Assembly: GCF_008974265.1 (NCBI RefSeq)
Contig: NZ_BKZW01000004.1
Location: 434,001-498,000 of the forward strand
Direction of reading: 5' to 3'
DNA: 64,000 nucleotides
Source of the DNA: Dictyobacter vulcani
GTDB taxonomy: Bacteria; Chloroflexota; Ktedonobacteria; Ktedonobacterales; Ktedonobacteraceae
In this document: piece after piece, positions 20,038 through 28,189 of the stretch
Position numbering within the stretch: the stretch's first letter is position 1
How the letters are laid out: each line of letters opens with the position of its first letter
Notes under the pieces: model-generated
What the model was told of the DNA's origin: nothing
The model's database searches: none
The model's input: the letters and a program-made list of their open reading frames with translations, nothing else
Program-made: the position numbers and the translations under genes

Positions 20038-20383
20038 GAACGTTTCCTCCTGGGTGCCCCACCACCCTATCTACCAAACAAGGAACAGTGCTTTCATCCC
20101 TCCCCCTAAACGGGGAGGGACTTCCCGCACCGATTGTTTAAGACCAGAGCGTTTTGAAGCATTCAGGTACCTGGCGTAGATGAATGTCTTGTCGGACAGG
20201 TATTGATCGACCTGCCCCAACCAAACTATACTGTATGCTTGATGATTTGTCTAGATGCTTGTAATGGCATGTTCTGATCAAGGGACGCGGAAACTTTTTT
20301 GAGCTGTTATGCGTGATCAAAGGGACAATATTAGCGAGTTTCTACTTGATATATTCAGGTTATTGCTAGAAAGTGTGGTGCCA

Positions 20384-20802
20384 ATGTCGGACTTAAATAA
20401 ACGCCTGGACGAGGAGATCCGTACGGGGAAGTATGTGGAGGAGGAGCTGAAGAAGAATACGAGTATGAGTAATCCTTTAAACCGTGGTGAGCGCCCACAA
20501 GGTGAGCGGTCTCAACAGGAACTTGACGATAATCGGATCGTTGAGCCAGCTAACCTGGATCAGGATGCCTATCGTGAGGCGTCCGAGCATCGCTATCGCG
20601 CTGAGAGCGAGCAGTCCTCGCCGGCGGTGACGGATACGGCCGGCGATGATTTACAGGCGCCGAGCGCCAGCAGCCAGATGAGCAGCAGCGTGGCAAGATT
20701 GACCTGGGTGGTGTCCCGACGCGTGAGGGTTCTGCATTTGATCAGCGTGAACAGGGATCGAGTACTGGCGGCGCCAGTTCCAGCGATAGCAACAAACAAT
20801 AA
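20384..20802 (+). CDS. small hydrophilic protein, unknown, frameshift near 20690
   Basis: About 139 residues when joined: MSDLNKRLDEEIRTGKYVEE at the start, then a Glu/Gln/Ser-rich middle. After one missing base near 20690 it continues GKIDLGGVPTREGSAFDQRE and ends SSSDSNKQ at TAA 20800-20802. It is charged and low in hydrophobics, so probably disordered. No family was recognised. A perfect terminator hairpin follows 11 bp later, which supports this end point over the longer uncorrected frame. Confidence 0.55.
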
Positions 20803-20812
20803 AAACTTGTAC

Positions 20813-20844
20813 CCTCTTTTGCTCGCTGAAAAGAGCAAAAGAGG
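20813..20844 (+). terminator. intrinsic terminator-like hairpin
   Basis: Perfect 12-base arms CCTCTTTTGCTC / GAGCAAAAGAGG with an 8-base loop, directly downstream of the 20384-20802 gene. Confidence 0.65.
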
Positions 20845-20856
20845 CACAATTCTCTT

Positions 20857-20955
20857 GTAGCGGCAGCCCTGGTGGCTAATACTTTTTGGTTGAGATGTCG
20901 GAGACCAGAATGTGCTTATTAAGTGAAAAGTATTAGCCACCAGGGCTGCCGCTAC
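20857..20955. repeat. minimal F2 element, 99 bp
   Basis: Perfect 30-base terminal inverted repeats (20857-20886 and 20926-20955), beginning GTAGCGGCAGCCCTGGTGGC and followed by TAATACTTTT, around a 39-base unique centre. This is the smallest complete family member and defines the ends. Confidence 0.9.
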
Positions 20956-21020
20956 GTTTTTTTATGATTTCTCTCAATACTAACGATTATCAATTCTTGT
21001 GCTTTATTTGAATCTAATAA

Positions 21021-22097
21021 TCAAGGTGTGCTTATATGTATAACGTGCTGATAAATGTATGTTCCCATGCGGTATGCAAGTGTGGCAAGAATGATGATAA
21101 AGGTGCCGATTGAGGTTATGTTACGCCAGCGTTTATCGCGGGTGCGGATGCTGAGTGCTGTTTCTTTCAGTGAACGCAAGCCTGATGGCTCTTCGTGTTT
21201 GTCCAGGCGATCGAGAATCTGGTTGACGAGCTCTACAAAGACAGGAAGATTGGGCCAGGACAATGGCAGATAGCTACTGTTATTTTGTCGCTCCTGCCAG
21301 ATGTGCCATTGTCTGATATATGGCTTTGGGATGCTGCCAAACGGCTCTGCTTTGACATAATAGGCCGAGAGTTCCCCTCTGTCCAGGGCGATCGCGCCCA
21401 GGTTATCCCAACTTACCTGTTCTCCTGGCACAGAAATACCTTGTTGGCTGATCTGGAGTTTTCTGAATGACACGACCTCGCCACGCTCATAGCTGGCCAG
21501 AGCCGCCGGTAATAAGCGCTGCATCAGTTCTGCTACAATAGCCTGGTCGCTAGCTGTGTTGGATGCGCCCAGGATGCTAAAAGGTAGCAATAACCTGGTT
21601 TTATCTTCTCTTGCCAGTTGCGTTACCGATGATCTGTTTGAGAGATAAAATTCCTTGACGTCATCCCAGCGTATGGCCTCTACATTTTTCTTGTAGATTG
21701 TGAGCATGCCTTCGCTGCAGAGATAGATTTGTGCCCGTGCTCCCTGATAAAACTGACCAAATAAGCCCAGGCTACCTAACAAAGGACTCGCGATAACGAA
21801 TGCATTGTACCAGAAATTGTCGTGCAAATATTGCAGCCAGAAGTAATTCCCTAATTGCTCAATAGGCACGGCGTCACTGGTAGGATAGGTTTGTAAGAGA
21901 AAGATAAAGGCGATTGCGCCATAGATGTTATAGCAGAGCCAACCCAACAGGCATAAAAAGACTATGGCTCCCAGACTGCATATTATTTGTGCAGGCCAGT
22001 TTACTAGTTTTTTCAGTGGTATGCCCACATTTGTATAGGCAGCGCTCTCGTAAATATGCAATGGCAGCTTGCCATCGGGCTGTAATTGCGTGGTCAC
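21021..22097 (-). CDS. membrane protein with PH-like soluble domain, unknown
   Basis: About 358 residues. Start taken as GTG 22097 after TGGGAGGGATTCC; the longer frame from 22163 runs into repeat sequence. Two or three membrane helices occur near the N-terminus (AQIICSLGAIVFLCLLGWLC and FWYNAFVIASPLLGSLGLFG) and one near the C-terminus (ITSIGTFIIILATLAYRMGT). Between them is a soluble domain with CSEGMLTIYKKNVEAIRWDD and QQGISVPGEQVSWDNLGAIA, two copies of a PH-like strand pattern also seen in DUF6585-type proteins. Function unknown. Confidence 0.65.
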   Translation of the reverse strand: MTTQLQPDGKLPLHIYESAAYTNVGIPLKKLVNWPAQIICSLGAIVFLCLLGWLCYNIYGAIAFIFLLQTYPTSDAVPIEQLGNYFWLQYLHDNFWYNAFVIASPLLGSLGLFGQFYQGARAQIYLCSEGMLTIYKKNVEAIRWDDVKEFYLSNRSSVTQLAREDKTRLLLPFSILGASNTASDQAIVAELMQRLLPAALASYERGEVVSFRKLQISQQGISVPGEQVSWDNLGAIALDRGELSAYYVKAEPFGSIPKPYIRQWHIWQERQNNSSYLPLSWPNLPVFVELVNQILDRLDKHEEPSGLRSLKETALSIRTRDKRWRNITSIGTFIIILATLAYRMGTYIYQHVIHISTP

Positions 22098-22130
22098 GGA
22101 ATCCCTCCCAGATATATTATTGCGCTTATA

Positions 22131-22515
22131 GTAGCGGCAGCCTTCATGGCTAATACGTTTCACTTAAGGGATTGAATGGCTGAAATGATAGCATGACGGT
22201 GAAGGAATACCTTCTCAAAGGATCAAGGGAGGTAAAAACGTGTAGGTTCGACCCTTTGGGTCGATTCGGGTGCCTCTACGATACCCTCACCTCCGCAGGA
22301 TCACGCAAGTGAAAAAGCGGTGAAGCAAGGCGTGAAGAGGCTTGCTCATGGTCAAGCAAGGATAGCATGCAGGCACGAATCGACCCAAAGGGTCGAACCT
22401 ACCTGTTCGCTTTTCTTGATCCTTTGAAGTCACTGGGCCTCTGATCGGCTTAGATGCTTTCGTCAATCTCGTCCAGAAAAAGGCTTACGTGAAAAGTATT
22501 AGCCTTCATGGCTGC
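22131..22515. repeat. F2 element with an F1 element nested inside
   Basis: The outer arms GTAGCGGCAGCCTTCATGGC at 22131 and complement ending near 22515 share the TAATAC(G)TTTT block. The F1 copy at 22242-22402 occupies the centre, with another short inverted pair around it (CTCAAAGGATCAAG and CTTGATCCTTTGA). Confidence 0.8.
22242..22402. repeat. F1 element, copy 3
   Basis: Arms GTAGGTTCGACCCTTTGGGT.. and the exact complement; each arm folds as CGACCC-TTT-GGGTCG. It is nested in the F2 element at 22131-22515. Confidence 0.88.
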
Positions 22516-22600
22516 GCCCCGTCCACGTCCAAGTGAGCAGCGCTCTACATGCGCCCCGTTAGCTGATATGTATACGGTGCCTCTATCATACGCGAAACAG

Positions 22601-22941
22601 GTCGCAGCGGCAAGCGTCAATACTTTTGGTTAGGGATATGTTGAGAGATGGTTCGACGTGACCAGCAAGCCAGGTGTACGTGGAGAGGGCGCCACACGCG
22701 GAGGCCGCCCTGCTGCGTTTGCGCAGGCCAGCGTGCAAGAACGACTGCGCAGTGCTGTGGCGCCTACAGGATCGTGGTGCCGTGCCGTTGCCTGCTCGCA
22801 CAGCAACGTGGTAGAAGAGCACGTGGATCCTCCCGTACCTATCGGAGAGGATCACGAAACAGGATCCGTCTCGGTGGAGGCGCCACAGGCATGCGCTGCT
22901 CGTTGCGCACCTCGCTCCACCATCACGCCGCATGCCGGCCT
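22601..22941. repeat. F2 element, left part, interrupted by IS110
   Basis: Starts GTCGCAGCGGCAAGCGTCAA and runs through the CACACGCGGAGGCCG core to CATGCCGGCCT at 22941. The missing remainder resumes at 24770 after the IS110 element. Confidence 0.8.
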
Positions 22942-23004
22942 TCTACGTTATACTTTTGGCATGAGTACTGAATGCTTCACTTGGACAGCAGAAAGGATGA
23001 TGCG

Positions 23005-23204
23005 ATAGAGTGAAGCAACGGGACTCCACCTGGAAAATACCCTGCCGGCCCGCGGCTCTTCTTCGCGAAGAGACTGCCAACGCGAGACCTGTATTTCCAG
23101 GTGCTTTCCAAGGTCGTAATCACACGAGAGCGTTGCGCTTCGAGCGCCAGTAGAAGGCTCGATCCGCCTTGGAGCGTTCCCTTTCATTTCAAAGGAGCAT
23201 TGCT
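23005..23204 (+). ncRNA. candidate IS110 bridge RNA
   Basis: The 5' non-coding leader of the element contains long complementary arms CACCTGGAAAATA (23027-23039) and TATTTCCAGGTG (23092-23103). These enclose an inner hairpin CTCTTC-TTCGC-GAAGAG (23056-23072), followed by a second stem around GCGCTTCGAGCGC. IS110-group elements express a bridge RNA from just this position. No loop-to-target pairing was tested. Confidence 0.5.
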
Positions 23205-24425
23205 ATGTGGTTTACTGGTATCGATTGGGCTGACACCCATCATGATGTGGTCGTCCTCGACCATGAAGGAGCGCTGTGCCTGCGCCTACGGATTGACCAT
23301 ACTGCCGCAGGAGTTGCCTCCTTGATTACGCGCTTACGCGCACTTACTGGCCCCGATCATCAAGATGAGATGATCTGTGTGCTGGAAACCAAGACCAATT
23401 TACTCGTGACCGCTTTGCTGAAGGCCAATTTTGTCCCGTATCCTATCAATCCTAAAACGGTTGATCGCTGGCGTCCCGTCTCCGGCGCCAAATCCGACCT
23501 GCTTGATGCCTACACCCTGGCCAAAATCGCCCGCAGTGATTGGCGTGATTTGAGGCCCCTGCATCTGCCAGAGCAGGGGTTGCAGGAACTGCAACTGTTG
23601 GTGCGTGATCAGCAGGGATTGATTGGAGCGCAGACGCGTCTGGCGAATCAACTCCGCGCGTGCTTGAAAGCGTACTACCCGGTGGTCCTCGACGCCTTTG
23701 ACAAAGGGACCACGTTGCAGAAAAGTTTGCTCGCTTTCATCGTCGCCTATCCGACTCCTGAGCAGGCACATCAGGCAAGCGTAGAGGAGCTGACCCAGAT
23801 CTTCAAACAGGCACGCCATCCTCATCCCCTACCGTGTGCGCAACGGGTCTGGCCACTGCTTCAACAACCGCACCTGGAGGCGAGCGCGGCGGTGGTGCAT
23901 GCCAAATCCCGACTGGCGCAAACGCTGGTCGCCCAACTGCACACCCTCATGGCGCAGATCCATGACTATGATCTGGCCATTGAGGAGCTCTATCAGCAGC
24001 AAGATGAATATGAGGTCTTCGCGAGCCTCCCCAATTCTGGCAAGCGATTGGGCCCGCGGTTGCTGGCGGAGTTGGCGGTCATTGACCCTCATGAAGCCAC
24101 TGTCGCCGTCGCGCAACAACTCGCAGGCACCGCTCCAGTCACCAAACAAAGCGGCAACAGTCGCTATGTAGTGCAACGCCAAGCGTGTAGCAAAACGCTT
24201 CGCGCTACAGTGTATCTGTTGGCGGCAGAGAGTTGCAAGAACATCAGTTGGGCGCGAGCGTATCATGACCAGAAAAAGAAGCAAGGCAAAAAGAGTGCGA
24301 CCATTTTTCGGGGGCTGGCCAATACATGGCTTCGGATTATCTGGGCGATGCGGCGCAAGAAAGAGACCTATCAGGAGGACACGTTTGTACAAGCCCAGGC
24401 TCGCCATGCGCCAGCGGCCGCCTGA
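23205..24425 (+). CDS. IS110-family transposase (DEDD recombinase)
   Basis: 406 residues from ATG 23205, which has AAAGGAGCATTGCT upstream; the frame open from 23169 lacks such a site. The N-terminal RuvC-like domain shows Asp7 in GIDWADTHHDVVV, Glu61 in VLETKTN, and Asp98/Asp101 in SGAKSDLLDAYTLAK. A coiled-coil middle is followed by the Tnp20 domain with FASLPNSGKRLGPRLLAELA, including the serine thought to attack DNA. It appears intact and therefore possibly active. Confidence 0.95.
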   Translation: MWFTGIDWADTHHDVVVLDHEGALCLRLRIDHTAAGVASLITRLRALTGPDHQDEMICVLETKTNLLVTALLKANFVPYPINPKTVDRWRPVSGAKSDLLDAYTLAKIARSDWRDLRPLHLPEQGLQELQLLVRDQQGLIGAQTRLANQLRACLKAYYPVVLDAFDKGTTLQKSLLAFIVAYPTPEQAHQASVEELTQIFKQARHPHPLPCAQRVWPLLQQPHLEASAAVVHAKSRLAQTLVAQLHTLMAQIHDYDLAIEELYQQQDEYEVFASLPNSGKRLGPRLLAELAVIDPHEATVAVAQQLAGTAPVTKQSGNSRYVVQRQACSKTLRATVYLLAAESCKNISWARAYHDQKKKQGKKSATIFRGLANTWLRIIWAMRRKKETYQEDTFVQAQARHAPAAA

Positions 24426-24430
24426 GCGGT

Positions 24431-24480
24431 GCGTGCTGCCGTGATCTGCACGGCATGCCGTGCAGATCACGGCAGCACGC
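24431..24480. repeat. 50-bp perfect palindrome
   Basis: GCGTGCTGCCGTGATCTGCA.. (24431-24455) is followed without spacer by its exact complement (24456-24480). It starts 5 bp after the transposase stop codon, inside the IS110 tail. It would form a strong RNA hairpin or a DNA cruciform. Confidence 0.92.
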
Positions 24481-24769
24481 GACAGCGGAGCACCCAGAGA
24501 TCCGCGATTGGAACCGATACAGCAACTCTTTGCTTCAATGGGAGGGCCTCTGGCGCCCGTGGAGTCAAGGGGGAAGAGCAGCGGGCTTGAGACCACGGCG
24601 AGTCAAAAGCGAAACGAGCCTCACCCATTGAACGACCGTACCCTGTCTCATCATCTGGGTGTGCTGGTTGCACACCCAGCATCAGGGCACTGGGTCAGTC
24701 TGTGCTCAAAAAGCCTTCGGGATATGAGCTGAAAAGGTCTTTTTTGGCCCCCCTTGACAGAGAGCGTCT

Positions 24770-24876
24770 CGCGTGTGGCGCCCTCTCCACGGACGATCCG
24801 CTGCTTTTCTCCACCTATTTTTATGGCCACAAAAGCGCTTCAACGAAACGTATTGAGCAACCAGCGTTGCCGGTAC
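24770..24876. repeat. F2 element, right part
   Basis: Continuation of the copy begun at 22601: GCGTGTGGCGCCCTCTCCAC through the GGCCACAAAAGCGCTTC block to CGAAACGTATTGAGCAACCA and GTTGCCGGTACG. Confidence 0.8.
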
Positions 24877-24973
24877 GAAGGCAAAAGCCTTGATTTTTAT
24901 ATATCTTTATGATATATATCTAGCAGATATATTAATTGTCGGTTAGCAGTTCGTTGGAGAAGAGGGTTTTACG

Positions 24974-25522
24974 ATGGCTACTGTTGTTCCAGGGCGTTTT
25001 GCAGCTGAGGCTGATCAACCATTTGTTGTTTTTCAGATTGGTATGCGTATCAATAAATTTTTCGCGGTCCATAAATGGGTTCCCACGGTCCTGGCTATGG
25101 GTCCAATGTTGCGCTCACTCTATCAGCATCCCGAGCTTGGTTTTCTGGGTGCGGAAACGTTTTTCGGGTTACGTGGACCAGTGATGATCCAGTACTGGCG
25201 CTCATTTGAGGATCTGGAGAGGTTTGCTCGTGCGAAGGATGAGCCACATCTGTCAGCCTGGAAGCGCTTTAATCGGGCGATTGGTACGGATGGTAGTGTG
25301 GGGATCTGGCATGAGACCTATATGATCGAGCCTGGCAAATATGAAGCGGTCTATGGTAACATGCCGGTCTTTGGACTGGCGGCGGCTACCCGCCACGTCC
25401 CGGCCATCGGTCGACGCGAGACCGCTCGCCGTCGTCTGGGCGGCCAGGGAGAACCTGCCGTCGCTACGCCAGCGCAATCCGGGAATGCCACGCCATCCCA
25501 GGTCGTCAATGAGCTCAATTAA
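24974..25522 (+). CDS. DUF4188-family protein
   Basis: 182 residues. Signature regions are VFQIGMRINKFFAVHKWVPT, MLRSLYQHPELGFLGAETFF and WRSFEDLERFARAKDEPHL, then WHETYMIEPGKYEAVYGNMP. This matches the DUF4188 family of small haem- or monooxygenase-like proteins whose reaction is not established. The Ala/Gly/Arg-rich tail beyond residue 140 is probably disordered. Start ATG follows GGAGAAGAGG. It stands alone upstream of a DUF2795 gene. Confidence 0.78.
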   Translation: MATVVPGRFAAEADQPFVVFQIGMRINKFFAVHKWVPTVLAMGPMLRSLYQHPELGFLGAETFFGLRGPVMIQYWRSFEDLERFARAKDEPHLSAWKRFNRAIGTDGSVGIWHETYMIEPGKYEAVYGNMPVFGLAAATRHVPAIGRRETARRRLGGQGEPAVATPAQSGNATPSQVVNELN

Positions 25523-25649
25523 ATTATCAACATGCACATCATTAGGTGGAAATCCTCTTATTGTGGGTCGGCGTATAGTGAAGAGGAAATGAAGATTGCT
25601 TGCTGGTGTGATGACGCATCGACAGGCTTTATTAAAAGGAGGATTCCCC

Positions 25650-25898
25650 ATGGCTAATGTAGAAGCAACACATATCGAAGGCTACCTTAAAGACATGAAA
25701 TTTCCTGCTCAGCGTGACGAAATTGTCGCGTTTGCTCAGCGCAAAGGCGCTGACGATCAGATCGTCAGCCAGATGCGCCGACTTCCAGAGCAGTCATTCA
25801 ATTCGGTCAACGAGATCGTTCGCGCTTTGAACTCCAATCAGGGTTCAAATCAGGGTTCAAACCAGAATGACCGCGCTGGCTCACGTAACCAGCACTAG
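25650..25898 (+). CDS. DUF2795-domain protein
   Basis: 82 residues from ATG 25650, which has a perfect AAAAGGAGG site; an earlier in-frame ATG does not. Residues about 8-60 (IEGYLKDMKFPAQRDEIVAF then LPEQSFNSVNEIVRAL) match the DUF2795 fold, a small helical unit common in actinobacteria and Chloroflexota and possibly nucleic-acid associated. The tail has NQGSNQGSNQ repeats. A 17-bp terminator hairpin lies 195 bp downstream. Confidence 0.8.
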   Translation: MANVEATHIEGYLKDMKFPAQRDEIVAFAQRKGADDQIVSQMRRLPEQSFNSVNEIVRALNSNQGSNQGSNQNDRAGSRNQH

Positions 25899-26093
25899 TT
25901 TTCCTGACAGGCGCCTGATATCGGAAGGCAGCGTGCAGATTTGCACCTTATCTTGAGCATTGAGAATTGTGCTACTGCTGGCTTTTCTACGTGCAGGAGC
26001 ATATCCCTGAAATTCTCAGAGGCAGTCAGATGGGGGTGTGATGATCTCGTCTGATGCATATACCATGCGGCTTCTGAACAAGGGCGTTAGTGA

Positions 26094-26154
26094 AAATAGG
26101 AAAGAGCACGACGATGGAAACACTGTTTCTTTATCGCCGTGCTCTTTCCTATTT
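26094..26154. terminator. bidirectional intrinsic terminator
   Basis: Perfect 17-base arms AAATAGGAAAGAGCACG / complement around a 27-base loop, between convergent genes. Confidence 0.75.
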
Positions 26155-26169
26155 GTGTTGTTAGCTTAG

Positions 26170-26697
26170 TTATTGCTGAGGATAGTTGGGTCCGGATTGT
26201 CCATAATGATTATTGCCCTGTGCTCCATAAGGAGCCTGTCCATAGCCCGCTCCTGATGGGGACGACGGCTGATCGTATGGTGCTGGCTGACCATAAGGCT
26301 GTTGCTGGCCATAAGGAGCTTGAGGCTGCTGACCATAAGGCTGTTGCTGACCATATGGTGTTGGTTGACCATAAGGAGCCTGAGGCTGTTGCGGCGCATA
26401 TTGACCATAAGGCTGTTGCTGACCATAAGGAGCCTGAGGCTGTTGGCCATAAGGCTGCTGCTGTCCCAGGGTCTGGGCCTGGCCATATGCGTTCATATTG
26501 GTTGCTCGCCCCTTGGTTTTAAAGATACCGTACGCCAGCAGGGCGAGTCCGCCGAGCAGCAGGATAATACCGAGAATTAAACCATTTTCTGTAAAACAGA
26601 TCAGTAACCCCATGAATGCAAGGAGTGCGCCAATAATAATCCGACCCCACTTTGGACCAACAATGCGATAAAGGCCCCAGACAATTAAACGATACAT
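26170..26697 (-). CDS. two-helix membrane protein with PYGQQ-rich tail
   Basis: 175 residues. Two adjacent membrane helices (about 18-38 and 41-60: IIIGALLAFMGLLICF and GLILGIILLLGGLALLAYGI) are followed by about 100 residues made almost only of Gln, Pro, Tyr, Gly and Ala in units such as QQPYGQQPQAPYG. That is a low-complexity, prion-like tail that could drive self-association or bind a wall or a partner. GAGGAAAATAGCGC precedes ATG 26697. Function unknown. Confidence 0.7.
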   Translation of the reverse strand: MYRLIVWGLYRIVGPKWGRIIIGALLAFMGLLICFTENGLILGIILLLGGLALLAYGIFKTKGRATNMNAYGQAQTLGQQQPYGQQPQAPYGQQQPYGQYAPQQPQAPYGQPTPYGQQQPYGQQPQAPYGQQQPYGQPAPYDQPSSPSGAGYGQAPYGAQGNNHYGQSGPNYPQQ

Positions 26698-26958
26698 GCG
26701 CTATTTTCCTCTCCGCAAATGAATAATAAAAATCATAGGAAACGCATAAAAGAATATAAGTATGTCAATACTGCGCTTTAAGCTACATTCTGTTGCTTGC
26801 ACCCCTATGCCCAATAGCTCGAATTAGTATAGCAGTTTATGTTGATGCACACAATTCAGCATAGTACTAAAATACCGCTATCTTATCGATTAGCCGCGTT
26901 TTACTGCATGGCTATGTGGCACCTACGGTGCTGGATTGTGGTGGGGCGTGCCTGGTGA
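26698..26958. other. AT-rich intergenic region, no gene
   Basis: Promoter side of the 26170-26697 gene. No open frame, repeat or RNA gene was recognised. Confidence 0.4.
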
Positions 26959-27172
26959 CCAATACTTTCGGTGAAGCGTCAGAAAGGACAGTGCGATTGC
27001 AAGCAACCTGGCGTACCGGCAGCGCTCGTCGCTGCGATTAGTGCACGTCCGAGCAGGTAACACGAAAAGAAGAAGAAGGGGTCCTAGCTCCCAGGGACAT
27101 GCTCGTACGCCGACAGGCCGCAGCGACGAGCGCTGCCGGTACTTTATTATCTCTTCACCGAAACGTATTGTG
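26959..27172. repeat. F2 element, about 210 bp
   Basis: Left block CCAATACTTTCGGTGAAG and right block CTTCACCGAAACGTATTG. Inside is an inverted pair GTACCGGCAGCGCTCGTCGC / complement. The interior is replaced by sequence with GAACAC-type runs that is also found, in part, at 52380-52430. Confidence 0.8.
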
Positions 27173-27300
27173 CCTCGGGGCAGCATATAGATGCACTTGA
27201 GACCTTGATTGACAACTCTACAATAAAGATATAGCAGATGTAAAAATCAGGAATATTCTCTCTTGCTTATAATTATTGTATCTCTGGAAGGAGCCATTAT

Positions 27301-28017
27301 ATGTCAGATCAACCAGGGCGCCCATCACCTGTTCATTCTGGAAACAATTATTATGGACAAACCTCGACTCCGCGACAGGGCGCTCCACTCAGGCCATGGC
27401 AGCAGCCAGCGGTCCTGCCCCTGACGCGCAGAACTTCGAAAAAGCAACAAGTGCTGGCTATGCTGCTTTATAGTCTGATAAGTATCCTTATCCTGGTAAG
27501 TTGCCTTTTCACGATAAATTCTAATATTGATAAAGATCCTAATAGTTGGTTTGGATTGATCAAATTTTGTCAGACCGTGGTGCTAGTATGCGTGCTTGCT
27601 CCAGCGACAACCCTCCTCTGTGCAGCTCTCTTTGGCAGTTGGCGTGGTGCATTGGTCTCCTGTATTTCAATCTATAGTAGTATTCAGATCACGCATCTCC
27701 TGAATAACCACTTCAGGCCCGATATGAGTCTGGTCAGTTTCTGGTTCTTGATTCCGGTATTCATTGTCATACTGCTGGTGGGCCTGAGCTATGATCTGAG
27801 AAAATACGTTGGCGCGCCGATACCTGTATTCGTTCTTTTTGCTGGGAGCATTTGTCTTGCTTTTTGTTCTTCCCTTTAGCATAGGGGGGATCCCGGCAGC
27901 CAGGACTATGGATTCGGGGCCGTTATTATATTTGCCTGCGCAAGTATCTTTATGGTGCCGGTCTGGGTGGGTTTGACGCTGAGTGTTGACAAAATCATCC
28001 AGAAAAATTTGGGTTAA
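27301..28017 (+). pseudogene. membrane protein, duplicate copy A, in-frame stop at 27877-27879
   Basis: The 192-residue frame ends at TAG 27877-27879, but the same frame continues for another 45 codons (HRGDPGSQDYGFGA to SVDKIIQKNLG) to TAA 28015-28017, matching the end of copy B. So copy A has a nonsense codon and slightly degraded sequence around it. Four hydrophobic helices follow a Pro/Gln-rich cytoplasmic start (MSDQPGRPSPVHSGNNYYGQ). Either a truncated membrane protein or a pseudogene. Family not recognised. Confidence 0.6.
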
Positions 28018-28189
28018 GCCACTGGAATCGATGGCAGGATTCCTGGCGGTGGAAGGGGTCTCGGGACAGCGTGTAGATGCACATGAGGCCTTGATCGACA
28101 GCTCTACAATAAAGATAAAGCAGACGTAAATAAGCAGGAATCTTCTCTCTATTACCTATGATCATTGTATCTCTGGAAGGAGCCATTGT

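Larger units (their letters stand above)
18311..20140. mobile_element. IS200/IS605-family element with divergent tnpA and tnpB
   Basis: It contains an HUH tyrosine transposase (tnpA, +) and an RNA-guided nuclease-type tnpB (-) back to back with a 14-bp gap. Ends carry stem-loops rather than inverted repeats, as expected: CGTCCCG-TAAA-CGGGACG at 18322-18339 (the tnpB-side right end) and CCCTCCCC-CTAAAC-GGGGAGGG at 20098-20119 (the tnpA-side left end). Boundaries are approximate; the right end probably closes at GGAGTGTCAC (minus strand, 18311-18320). Confidence 0.85.
22942..24769. mobile_element. IS110-family element inserted in an F2 repeat
   Basis: The intact F2 sequence in other copies reads GCCGGCCTCCGCGTGTGG. 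Here it is split after GCCGGCCT (22941) and resumes CTCGCGTGTGG (24768 on). That implies a 2-base core CT and no target duplication, which matches the IS110 mode of integration. The element carries a DEDD transposase, a 260-bp leader with RNA-like structure and a 340-bp tail. Its length of about 1.83 kb is longer than most. The junctions are read by comparison within this window. Confidence 0.8.
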
